Source: Medicago truncatula
Taxonomy: Eukaryota > Streptophyta > Magnoliopsida > Fabales > Fabaceae
Assembly (NCBI RefSeq): GCF_003473485.1
Contig: NC_053049.1
Coordinates: 12,152,001-12,216,000, forward strand
Direction: 5' to 3'
DNA length: 64,000 bases
The notes under the pieces: generated by a model
What the model was told of the DNA's origin: nothing
Databases searched by the model: none
What the model saw: only the letters and a program-made list of their open reading frames with translations
Part shown: positions 10,481-20,229 of the stretch, piece by piece
How positions within the stretch are numbered: the first letter of the stretch is position 1
How the letters are laid out: every line of letters starts with the position of its first letter
Position numbers and translations under genes: made by a program

Positions 10481-11650
10481 TGAGAATTGATACAAATTTA
10501 GCAAGTGTGCTAAACTATATCGAAGTAATAAAATTTATAAGATTTGTATCCATAGGGACTGTTTCAACTTCTATTCGGTAGTAACATTATTATTAAGAAT
10601 GTTTGTAAAATGGGGGGTACACCGAGGCAATTGGTTTGGTTTGCAAGTCAAAATAAATAACAGATTAATTATAAAATTGGTAATGAATTTATTGGAAATA
10701 TGATCAGGTCTTTCAAATCATTTGTTCAACACTAATTGGTAATCTAAACCTAAACTGTTTAATTGCTCTTCTAGTTTTTTTTTTTTTTTTGACAAATGCT
10801 CTTCTAGTTTATGATAATTAACAAAATAGCTCAGGACAATCCCTTGACTAAGAGCCCTCTTTTCTAATTATAATTTGCTAATCCCTTACGTGAACCTATA
10901 ATCATCAAAGGTTTTAAAGTGCGTTAATTCAGAATCACAACCTAATAACAACTTTTCATCCCTAGATTGTCCGTTAAGTTGCACAACATAAATAAGTCGG
11001 AGTTATAAGCTGGTGTCAGCTGTCATATAATCTCTTTCAATTATATTGGGTCAGAATTATAAAAGGATTACGCACAATTTATATTGAATAAACTAGAATA
11101 ACAATCATAATAATTCAGAGTTACAAATTACATGGCCAAAAAGCTAGAACAGAATCATCTCAGACCTAATCAATTGAAACTTAGCTACTCATGACTAATG
11201 CACAAATAACTAGATTAAAAGAAAACAACATTACATGAATTTGGGACTGGCTATGAGTTGGATGGTAAGCCACCATGAAATTTGCAGTCCTTGAATCCAA
11301 ATGTGTCTCCAATCTCCCCAAAAATCAGAACCCTTGCTTCATAAACGTGTTTGGCTTTTATAAACTAGGTCGAGACTCGATTTCATCATTAAATCCAAAT
11401 TAACTTCAGACGCTCCATAAGTCGAGGCTCGATTTGCATAAATCGTGGCTCGATTTTTCCAGGATCAAAATGTCTTCAGAACAGCTCAAAATTGAGGCTC
11501 GATTTCAATAAATCATGGCTCAATTTTTCCTTATCGCAACACTTATTTTCTGTCCTTTTTTAGCCTCTGGCATCTGTGAACTCATCTGAACTCAAGTAAA
11601 ATGAATAAAAAGACTACTAAAAAGATGATATGACCTAGTGTCACCAAGAA
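10481..11650. repeat. Probable LTR-retrotransposon debris (Athila-like) with a repeated TCGAGGCTCGATTT motif
   Basis: The stretch near 10500-10575 (AGCAAGTGTGCTAAACTATA, then GTATCCATAGGGACTG) resembles a block common in LTR regions of plant Athila-type gypsy elements. Between 11365 and 11535 the motif (T)CGAGGCTCGATTT recurs about five times in two diverged ~90-base units. No coding domain is visible. The family assignment is from memory of similar sequences and is tentative. Confidence 0.4.
10778..10796 (-). mobile_element. Poly(T)+GACAAA micro-insertion with 14-bp target duplication
   Basis: A 19-base insert (T-run plus GACAAA) lies between two perfect copies of TGCTCTTCTAGTTT (10764-10777 and 10797-10810). 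On the minus strand it reads TTTGTC followed by poly(A), as expected for an extremely 5'-truncated LINE or SINE insertion. Confidence 0.8.
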
Positions 11651-12720
11651 TCTAAATATCTACCGTATCAAGAAATCTCAAAACCTTATAAATGTGTCTA
11701 CAAAAGGGAATTCGAAAGAAAATCCCGTATGATGAGAGCTGCACATTATTTGAAAAGAGATTGGAAGAAGAAAAAGTGTCGCAAATGGTACGTTATTAAA
11801 ACACTTTTTGTATCACCGGTAACAAGAAAAAAATGTTACATTCATCATTTTTTAGAAGTTGTAAAAAGTGTCGCAAAATTGTCTAAACCAAAAAATTGTG
11901 AATCTACCAAATTTGTTTTTGCTTAGATTTCATTCATATTTGAATTAACCAATATGAGAAGATCGAAAGTCATTCAAATTTACAACTTCAAAGCATGTAA
12001 AGGTAAAAAGAAAAATAGTAATAATAAGCCTCAAGCATCAGCAATAGCATTATCCTCAAGCATGCCATCGTTTAGCCTCATAAAAAAAACTAAAGAATTT
12101 AGCTCCATGGATATATCATATCGTGTGCTGATATTCTTTAATTTCACCTCCATGTTTAAACCATGGAATTCAGCTTTTTAAGCCAAGACCGAATAAAACT
12201 AGTAAAGAGACAAGATAAAAACCAGAAATCCTCCTAAGATGCCTATAACCAGAAAATGCCACTTCTAATATTAGCCCAAATCTTATTAAGTAGTCCCCAA
12301 AACTGCATCATTACCTTCCAAGTGCAGCAACACCACTGAATAAAATCAGCCCTGGACTAATGTTCACAAGTGTTCCCTCCTCTCAGACAGCCACTTGCTG
12401 ACTCCGGATAAACACTAAAGAAACCAACAAACCGTTAGGTGAGGTCTATAGGTAATTAGAAATTCAAATTGAAACACGGAATCGTTAAATTAAATCTTCG
12501 CCTATAGGTAATTATCCAGAACATAACAAATTAAAAGAATATTTTCAGGAACAAATTTCACAATTCATCAATGAAACAATCCAGACATGAAACAATAGAG
12601 ACTGAAATTAATCAAAACAACTAACAAAATCACGAAACCTTTATAAAATGTGCATGCATTCAAAGTAGCTATTAAAAACAAAAGCAAAAATGGACAATAC
12701 ACCATTTGTTGTCTCTGGCA
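11651..12720. other. Unannotated AT-rich stretch with transposon-like motifs
   Basis: The motif AAAGTGTCGCAAA near 11773 and 11865 resembles subterminal repeats of CACTA-type elements, but no CACTA termini were found. Small frames at 11729-11926 and 11954-12181 show no family features and are not called. Confidence 0.35.
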
Positions 12721-12829
12721 ACACTTTTTTAGGAGACATGTTAAAATTGTCCCCTAAAAGTCTCTAAGGCATCGATTTATGAGTGTTGCCAAAATTATTT
12801 TCGCAACCACTGAAAAACATCTCCTAAAA

Positions 12830-12990
12830 TATTTTAGGGGACGATTTTGGAGCGTTGCACTATTATTTCTTGGGTGACAACCATTAATCGTCCCCTTAGA
12901 TACTTTTGGGGACGATTTTGGAGCGTTACACTATTATATCTTTGGTGACAACCATTAATTGTCCCCTTAAATACTTTTGGGGACAATTTT
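12830..12990. repeat. ~72-bp tandem repeat, just over two copies
   Basis: Units start near 12831, 12903 and 12975. Each carries GGGGACGATTTTGGAGCGTT or a close variant, and the first two go on to CACTATTAT, GTGACAACCATTAAT and GTCCCCTTA. The units contain self-complementary GGGGAC/GTCCCC. They resemble subterminal repeats of DNA transposons, which is an inference. Confidence 0.6.
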
Positions 12991-13136
12991 AGATTGTTGC
13001 ATAAAAATTTCACCAACATCAAATTTTTTGGGGGAATATTCTCTCCAAGCTTGTTTACAAAAAAAAAAATCTAAAATTGGCTTAGCTAGGAGTTGAACAT
13101 GCAACCTCTTATGGAGAGAAGACATCCTTTTTATTT

Positions 13137-13394
13137 GGGGAATTAGTCACTTTAGTCCCTGAATGGGAAATGAGTAGTCACTTTAGTCCCTGAATGCAGA
13201 GAAATTGCAAAACAGTCCCTGGATGTAGACTCTGTTGGTCAATTTCAGGGACTAAAGTGACGAACGCAGTCTACATTTAGGGACTAATTTAATTAACAGA
13301 GTCTACATTCAGGGATTATTTTGCAATTTATCTGCATTCAAGGACTAAAGTGACGACTTCTTTCCTATTTAGAGACTAAAGTGACTAATTCCCC
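13137..13394. mobile_element. Foldback MITE, 258 bp, with a 9-bp direct repeat at the ends
   Basis: The two halves are inverted copies of about 100 bp. The left arm starts GGGGAATTAGTCACTTTAGT and the right arm ends with its near-complement CACTTTAGTCTCTAAATAG when reversed. Both contain GTCACTTTAGTCCCTGAATG-type units. TTTTTATTT flanks the element at 13128-13136 and 13396-13404, one base outside the right end, consistent with a Mutator-like 9-bp target duplication. Confidence 0.75.
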
Positions 13395-13627
13395 ATTTTT
13401 ATTTTTATTTGTTGTGATTTAGTGATCCAGATTAATGTAATTCAACCTAGTTTAATAAAAGTACACATTTTTTATAGAGACCGAGTTATAAATATTATTT
13501 ATCAAGTTTAATCTAGTTCAATCATGTTGTTCAACCAATGACCTAGTGGTTAAATTATTGACTCCGTGACGTAGTGACCTTACTGTGTCGACAACCGGTC
13601 CGAATTTTAAAACCATGTATCTAACAC

Positions 13628-13628
<1 letters not shown>

Positions 13629-13663
<35 letters not shown>
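13629..13663. repeat. (TAA)n microsatellite
   Basis: About eleven uninterrupted TAA/ATA triplets. Confidence 0.9.
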
Positions 13664-14325
13664 TAAGAGTATATTTTACGGGTAGAATTAATAAAATTTG
13701 GTAATTTTTTTTTAATAAAAGTCAGCCCAAAAAGTGCTGAAATGAGTTATTTTCTTTAGGGGAGTTCTACGGTACATCTCATAAATTGAGGTGTACCGGT
13801 ACTCCTACTTCAAAAATTTATAACTTAACGGTTATTTTATGAGATAAAGAGTTATTTATCGATATTTATATTTTAGAAATTAGAATTTATGGCTTTTTAT
13901 TAGTCTATATTAGTGCTTCGTAAATTTGTTTGGGAACTGAAAAGTTTTTCGTTTGATTTATCTTCTCGGAAAGCCAAATATTAATCGAGTAGAGATGGAA
14001 TGGTGTTCCCTATCAAAGGAAGCGCATTCATGTATTAATTTTCCTTAATTAATTAACGTAATGGCAAGGAATTTGAGGAGAGAGAAGCTTGAAGTTTCAC
14101 CGGAGACTATAGAGAAAACGGAAGTTATAATGAGAGAGAATTGAGATTACTAATTTGAGGTTCTCACAATCAGAGATTTGAGGACTTGAATCAATTTGAG
14201 ATCGATTGAAAATTGTCGATTAATCATCAAATGTTGCTCCAAGTATACAATCATCAAATGCTTAACATAGTAAATCAATTGTACAATCACATTCTAGTGC
14301 ATCTTTTGAGAATTTTTGTCATCTA

Positions 14326-14635
14326 CTCCATCCGTCTTAAAATATATAAGCAAAAAAATCTCATATTTTTTATCTCAAAATATAAGCAAAAAAAAACCAA
14401 CTTTTATGCCATTATTATATTTTTTCAAACAAATCATTTTTTCAATGTAAAATTCAATGCAAATTGCATTCAATTTGTTTTCCTTTTTATTTTCTCCATA
14501 ATTTTTAACCAATGATCTTTTCATGAAACTTATTTCAAAGATAACACAAAAAATTATACTTCAAATTACTAAATGTTAGTTTTCTTAATAAGTGAGAATT
14601 AATATTTTTTTTCTTATAAATTAGAACGGAGGGAG
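14326..14635. mobile_element. Stowaway-type MITE (Tc1/Mariner), 310 bp
   Basis: The left end CTCCATCCGTCTTAAAATAT and right end TTAGAACGGAGGGAG are the inverted CTCCCTCCGTnnC termini of Stowaway-like elements. TA dinucleotides flank both ends (14324-14325 and 14636-14637). An internal frame is an accident. Confidence 0.85.
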
Positions 14636-14639
14636 TATG

Positions 14640-15058
14640 TCATCGACAAAACATAACAAATAAACCAGAACACAAACTACCTCTCCAGAGGCAGAGGAAC
14701 AGCAGCGGGGACGACCGCGACTAATCCAATCAGGCACCATAATCAGTCCATACACTTTCTAGTGGTTAATCAGTCCTAATATTAAGGTTATTATCAACAA
14801 GATCATGCATCACCATCGCATGAAATAGCCACAAGACTGAGAAATCAATAATGAAATATCTATCCAATCATACATTATATTTTAGAAATCACCAATAACA
14901 AGCAACCAAATCACACAAACTTTCTATGAAATTCAAATTCAGCACAACATAACCAAAAACCCTATATATTACCTCCTCCAATACCATGTCAATACACCAG
15001 AAGCAAAATATTGACACCATTTCAATACACCAATAACATAACCAAAACCTTGTATATT
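14640..15058. other. Unannotated stretch
   Basis: I see no gene. There is a loose duplication of an AATACACCA-containing segment around 14990-15050. Confidence 0.4.
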
Positions 15059-15059
15059 G

Positions 15060-15560
15060 CAGCTTCACTGGGGCGTGATGGTTGATGCTATTCCTTGATC
15101 ATGATTTTAATTTCTTGTTGTCCTTTACGATGTCCTTTCTTTGATGGTTTATTGGTGACATCATCCTGTTGTTCTATTTCAACATCGAGTGTGATTTCTT
15201 TGATTAAAAATGTTACATATTCTAAATGGATTAGATTCAAGTCAGAAGTTCAAAAGGATGACCCTATACAAACGGTACTCAGCAATCTACTTTAGATTTT
15301 ATGTTTATTAGTACCATTTGTAAAGGGGTCATCCTTTTGAGCTTTTGAGCTTCTGACTTGAGACTCATCAATTGGAATTTGTAGTCTCTTTTTAATTAAA
15401 GAAATCGCACTTAATGTAGAAATAGAACAACAAAATATTAATGATGTCAATAATAAACCACCAAAGAAAAGACATGTAGCTGACGACAAGAAATTAAAAT
15501 CACGGTCAATGAATAGCATCAAGTCACAATGAAACTCAATCAAGTCCCAGTGAGGCTGCG
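15060..15560. repeat. Long inverted duplication (hairpin, ~230-bp arms) resembling the exon1/intron1 junction of the MBD-like gene
   Basis: The left arm (about 15060-15296) and the reverse complement of the right arm (about 15299-15560) share TTGATGCTATTC, GATTTTAATTTCTTGT, GTTGTTCTATTT and GTCAGAAG. The loop is nearly absent. The left arm at 15246-15310 matches the exon 1/intron 1 border of the gene at 43920: GAAGTTCA...AAACGGTAC with about 8 mismatches in 34, then AATCTACTTTAGATTTT in both. Because intron sequence is included, the arms derive from genomic DNA of that gene family. A transcript through here would fold into a long double-stranded RNA. Confidence 0.75.
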
Positions 15561-15713
15561 TCAAGCTGTTACAGATAAGAAATCAAAATAAGAACGCAGA
15601 ACAAATAAAATATTTGGCAGAAAATATAATCAATAGATGCAAAAATGTGGAATCAGATCCAATGTAAACATGTGTGTCGGTAAACCAGGGGAACGTTTTG
15701 TCTACATTCGAGT

Positions 15714-15900
15714 GGAAGGAACAAAGTGTGAATTGATGATTTGATGATGGAATCGGTAATAGTTTGAATTAGGGATAGCGGCAGATAAGAGCGGCCAATG
15801 GAAGGAACAAAGTGTGAATTGATGATTTGATGGTGGAATCGGTAATAGTTTGAATTAGGGATAGCGGCAGATAAGAGCGGTCAATGGAAGAAACAAAGTG
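15714..15900. repeat. 86-bp tandem repeat, 2.2 copies
   Basis: Units start at 15714, 15800 and 15886 with GGAAGGAACAAAGTGTGAAT (the last is diverged). The first two are nearly identical, so the duplication is recent. Confidence 0.88.
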
Positions 15901-16497
15901 GGTAGCAGCGGCCAGTGGCTAGGGTTCCTGTCCAGACCCTGTCAACTAACATATATATAGCATTGTGCAACTTTTCACTTTGGACCAAAAACACCCTACC
16001 ATTTCTTTTAAAGTGGTGGGCAAATATGTAATTTAAAAACTAATATTTGGGATGGGTAATTTTGTAATTTAAAATTTAATATTTTTTATTATATATGATA
16101 AAGATATAGTTTCTCTTCCAGATAGTGACTTTCGAAAGTATTCAAAATCTGTAAAGTAGTAAATTAAAACAATTAGACGAGTGTTAACTTAAGGATCGGG
16201 CTATTTTGCGAGTAATATTTATATTTAGGACGTTTAACTTAGGAAATACGACAAAGTTTAAACCGACATATGTAAGTTTTAGAAACACGCGCTTCTTAGA
16301 GCACAAGCTACGTGAATAAAAACTTCAAACAAATCTTCAAAAATCTCACGCGAAAACACAATCTTCCAAGAATGCAAAATAAAGTACTACACCTTATGCT
16401 AACATGTCGTACTTACATGTCTAAGATATTTGGTACAACGTCTTGCTAGAACATATTGTTTTAACAAAATGCAGCCAACACAATACCAAAACCCAAC
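15901..16497. other. Unannotated AT-rich stretch
   Basis: No gene or repeat structure recognised. Confidence 0.4.
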
Positions 16498-17104
16498 AAA
16501 TGCATTTTCGATCCATCTATATATTTTTTTATAAAAATGAAGTTTTGATCCTCTCATTTTAAAAACCGACTTTTTGGTCCCATGATTTTTACATGTAACA
16601 AATAAGAGTGATAGATAACCTAATGATAAAACTTGTTACAAGGATAATATAATTTAATAGTAATAAAAGTTGTTACAAGGATAACATTAAGATTTTAAAT
16701 TAATCGAAGAATAATTTTGGCAATTCAATAAAAATTTAAAGAGATCATCTCATATCCCCTCTCGTCTGAAAACCTTAAATTTAGAGGAAGCAAAATCTAT
16801 GTCTTGAAGGGGTTTTGTTCCCCTCCTATCTCCCTCCCCTTCTAAAAATTGAACCAAACACGCCGAATTAACGATAAAATGTTTATTATTGAAATGAATA
16901 AATTATTATTGACATGTATATTAAATAGTCCACCTAACCATTGCCATGCCATTATTTACCATGACACACCAGCATTTTTGACTTAAAATAAGGTGGGGGC
17001 CACCTTAAGAAAAATTAAAATTAAGGGGCTAAAAAGTTAGTTTTTAAAATGAGAGGACCAAAACTTCATTTTTTATTAAAAATAGGGGGACAAAAGATGC
17101 ATTT
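16498..17104. mobile_element. TIR element, 607 bp, ~90-bp inverted ends
   Basis: The left end (AAATGCATTTTCGATCC, then AATGAAGTTTTGATCCTCTC) and the reversed right end (AAATGCATCTTTTGTCC, then AATGAAGTTTTGGTCCTCTC) form an inverted repeat of about 90 bp. There is no coding capacity inside. It is a foldback MITE of unknown superfamily, and no convincing target duplication was found. Confidence 0.65.
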
Positions 17105-17508
17105 AAGCAAAATTGTATTGTCAAGCAGTTTATTGGTTAGAAATTCACTATTCAGAAGAATAAGTGGGGTGTTCGGGGTTCGAACCCCCGGTCTGTACAT
17201 ATATTATGCAATGTCCTTAACAATTGACCTAAGCTCACAAGAATAATATGAACTTAATTACTATTGTTTTTCTACAAAAATAAACAATATTCATTCATTC
17301 AAATTGATCGAGTACATTGGCACGATACAAATTCAAATTCGGTAAAAACAAAAATGATTGTTGTGCACAAAAACTTACAACATCAATGTTAATAGTATAA
17401 AACGACAAAGTACATATGCCTATGGATAAGACTATATTTAAACCACTTAAATACTCATGTTTCTTGATCTAAAAGTTGATGATGCAAAAGTCATTGATTG
17501 AATCTACA

Positions 17509-17524
17509 TTTTTTTTATAGCAAA
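17509..17524 (-). mobile_element. Poly(T) micro-insertion with 13-bp target duplication
   Basis: A 16-base insert (T-run plus ATAGCAAA) lies between two copies of GATTGAATCTACA (17496-17508 and 17525-17537). Confidence 0.7.
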
Positions 17525-17858
17525 GATTGAATCTACACTTGTCAAATCTACTCTTTCAACCAGGATCAAATAAACACCGCATTAAAACGGGAAATCAGAA
17601 ACACACCGCAGAAAGACAGAAAAATCAAGATAAATAAAAGAAAATATGTGAAAAATCACTTAGTTATCGAAAAGAGAAAGAAAAATAATTTGGATAGGTG
17701 ATTTCGGGTCAAAATTACCATAAATCACCCCTCATTAGTATATAAAATAAAAATTGTGATGTCTTGGGTTTATAAAAGAGAAAAGAGAGAGAATATTGAA
17801 ACTTATAACCTTTATAACTTAATTAATCCTTTTATGTGCTATCAACCACTCCTTATAT

Positions 17859-17878
17859 TGTAACCAAAAAAAAAAAAA
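17859..17878 (+). mobile_element. TGTAACC+poly(A) micro-insertion with 15-bp target duplication
   Basis: The insert TGTAACC plus 13 A lies between perfect copies of AACCACTCCTTATAT (17844-17858 and 17879-17893). The seven non-A bases match the 3' end of the LINE remnant at 31496-32045, which ends ATTTGTAACCAAAAT. This suggests a copy truncated to its last few bases. Confidence 0.8.
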
Positions 17879-18149
17879 AACCACTCCTTATATAAAAATA
17901 TAAATAAAAAACGTTTTCCTTTAACCCTTATTTTAACAATTATTTGTTTTAGACACCTTTTCCTACTTTTCAGAATTGTTTTTAGTTTTTTTTTCTTCTA
18001 TAAATAATATGAACTTAATCTATGATTTTAAATACCATCAAATCATTCCTTATTTTTGGCTTTTTGTTTTGTTTTGTTTTGACCCTTACACGCATACATA
18101 TATTACTTTGAAAACAACGCATGCTAATTACCAAATAAACATGTCACTT

Positions 18150-18160
18150 TTTTTTTTTGA
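18150..18160 (-). mobile_element. Poly(T)GA micro-insertion with 18-bp target duplication
   Basis: An 11-base insert lies between perfect copies of CAAATAAACATGTCACTT (18132-18149 and 18161-18178). Confidence 0.82.
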
Positions 18161-18452
18161 CAAATAAACATGTCACTTGTACACTATGCAACATTTGCAA
18201 AGAAAATATTTATAATATAGATACAGATAATCTAAAACCAATAGAGTACTCTATTTTAGTTGTTTATGTGGGCAATATACATACACATTATCTATTTTAT
18301 AATCTTCAATGGTATTGCTTAATAAACACCAAATCTCTTCAATCCAATACGTTAAAAAAATTAGAAAATGAGTCATATTAATAACTCAATGTCATTGTAT
18401 TTCAAAAAAGTTTATTCATTTTAATACAATTTAATAAACATGGCTTGCAAAA

Positions 18453-18490
18453 ACTAGAGAGAGAGAGGGAGAGAGAGACTGAGAGAGAGC
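18453..18490. repeat. (GA)n microsatellite, slightly interrupted
   Basis: GAGAGAGAGGGAGAGAGAGA followed by further GA units. Confidence 0.85.
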
Positions 18491-18797
18491 TTCCATAGCC
18501 ACCCCTATAAACACCAAACATTTTCTCTCCACAATGACGGTGCCTATTTAGTGTGGTGCTAAATAATTCAGAATTGTAGATGCTCTAAGGGAGTTGATTT
18601 TAACATAAGAGGTAAGGAAATATAATTCAAGCTTCTCTGGAATGAGTAAAGTGTAACTTTTTCTAATATATTTTACATGGTAGAAGAGTATATATTTTGA
18701 CATAAGAGGAAAGAGTGGTAGTGATTTTTTGCATCTCTTAAGAGAGGGGATGGTAATTTACATAAAAATTGGTTGTAATCTTCAATGTTATTAAAAT

Positions 18798-19203
18798 ATA
18801 TTAGGCTTAAAACAAATTTGATCCTTTTAACTTATTTCAAAAGTTTATTTTAGTCTTTTAACTTTAAAATCGATCAATTTTTTCCTTTAACTTATTTAAA
18901 AGTTCAGTTAATCCCTTGAATTTAAAAGTGACTAATTTGGTCCACTAATTTATATAAGTTAATGCAATTTAATCCCTTAACATATTTACTTATTACGATA
19001 TCAAGTTGGATTAACTTACATAAGTTAAGAGATCAAGTTGCGCTAACTTGTACAAGTCCAGAGACCAAATTGACTTTTAAAGTTGAAGGACCAAATTTAA
19101 CTTTTAAAATAAGTTAAACACCAAATTGATTAGATTTAAGTTTCTATATCAAATTGAACTTTCACAAAAAATTAAGGGGCCAAAGAGGTATTTAATCCAA
19201 GTA
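18798..19203. mobile_element. Foldback element of ~400 bp
   Basis: The left half (TTTGATCCTTTTAACTTATT, AGTCTTTTAACTTTAAAAT) and the reversed right half (TTTGGTGTTTAACTTATTTT, TGGTCCTTCAACTTTAAAAG) are diverged inverted copies. No coding frame is present. Superfamily unknown. Confidence 0.55.
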
Positions 19204-19270
19204 TATATTGTCAAATTTTCGATTAACTTGGTAGAGGCACATTTAAGTTTCGCCCAATTACTTTTTGTAA

Positions 19271-19294
19271 GCATTTTTTCTTTTTTTTGAAGTA
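19271..19294 (-). mobile_element. T-rich micro-insertion with 19-bp target duplication
   Basis: A 24-base insert (T-rich, ending GAAGTA) lies between copies of GCCCAATTACTTTTTGTAA (19252-19270 and 19295-19313). A third, inverted copy of the same sequence lies at about 20168-20187. Confidence 0.65.
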
Positions 19295-19619
19295 GCCCAA
19301 TTACTTTTTGTAATTGTAACACAAATAATATTTTTTATTACTTAGGTAGCTTGGAATTTTATTTATTTTTTGTAAATTAATTAATTAGGTGTATTCACAT
19401 AAAGTTTAAAAAATGTTAAGAGATTGTACGATGTAAAACAAGTAGCAATATTGCATATATTAAAGGAACTTAAAAGTAGCAACTTTACATTGAAAAGTGT
19501 TTATTTATGACATTGACCAAAGATTCTACATTAATGATGGTCGTCGGATAACCATGGTGTTTTCTTTTTCCTTTTTGGTGACCATGAATCTATTATGTTC
19601 AAATTCAAGATAATTACTA

Positions 19620-19893
19620 CTCCCTCCGTCCCAAATTGTATGACGTTTTGAACATTTCACACATATTAAGAAATGTAATTAATATTGTGTGGGAAAGAGA
19701 TATTATGAGTTGTTTTACAAAATTGTCCTCAATAAATGATATGGGAAAGATAAATGAAGGAATTGAAAAAAAAGAGTAATAAATAGGATATAATAGGAAA
19801 AGTAACATTAATTTTTCACTGATATTGTAAAGCGACATACAATTTGAGACAAATATTTTTTCTAAAGTGACATACAATTTAGAACGGAAGGAG
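19620..19893. mobile_element. Stowaway-type MITE, 274 bp
   Basis: It starts CTCCCTCCGTCCCAAATTGT, ends AATTTAGAACGGAAGGAG and is flanked by TA on both sides. The small minus-strand frame inside is not a gene. Confidence 0.88.
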
Positions 19894-20229
19894 TATTAGT
19901 TGAAAGAACGAAACCATAAATATTTACTTTTCCTCTTATCATTAGACAATCTAATTTGGTTTCAAATATATCCACAAGAATAAATTTCTTATATTTCATA
20001 TCAAGAACATTTTTCCTCTTAAAAATTACATTGCTGAGTTTCTTTTATTTTTCTTTATTAGTGGAGCCGCAATAACTAGACAATTCATTCTCATTTTTTT
20101 CCATAATTTTTAGAAAACTAGATAAATGTATGCATGAAAGATATTCACTCTTTTTTAGAAAAAATACTTACAAAAAGTAATTGGGCTATTTTTTATTACA
20201 AGAGCAAAGGTTCCAACCAAGCCTTTCAA

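Larger units (their letters stand above)
17105..18790. other. Gene-free AT-rich region with small insertions and a GA microsatellite
   Basis: Around 17165-17235 is a dispersed repeat with GGGGTTCGAACCCCC, related to copies near 39800 and 42085, which looks like a tRNA-derived box B. A (GA)n run lies at 18453-18490. Three poly(A)/(T) micro-insertions are listed separately. No protein gene is seen. Confidence 0.5.

Noticed and set aside
12830..12990. CRISPR-like repeat
   Set aside because: It is a continuous tandem repeat without unique spacers, in a plant nuclear genome.
17165..17200. Possible tRNA gene (GGTTCGAACCCC)
   Set aside because: Only a T-loop-like box is present, no cloverleaf forms, and the same motif recurs in dispersed repeats near 39800 and 42085.
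19617..19877. 86-codon minus-strand frame
   Set aside because: It lies wholly within a Stowaway-type MITE.
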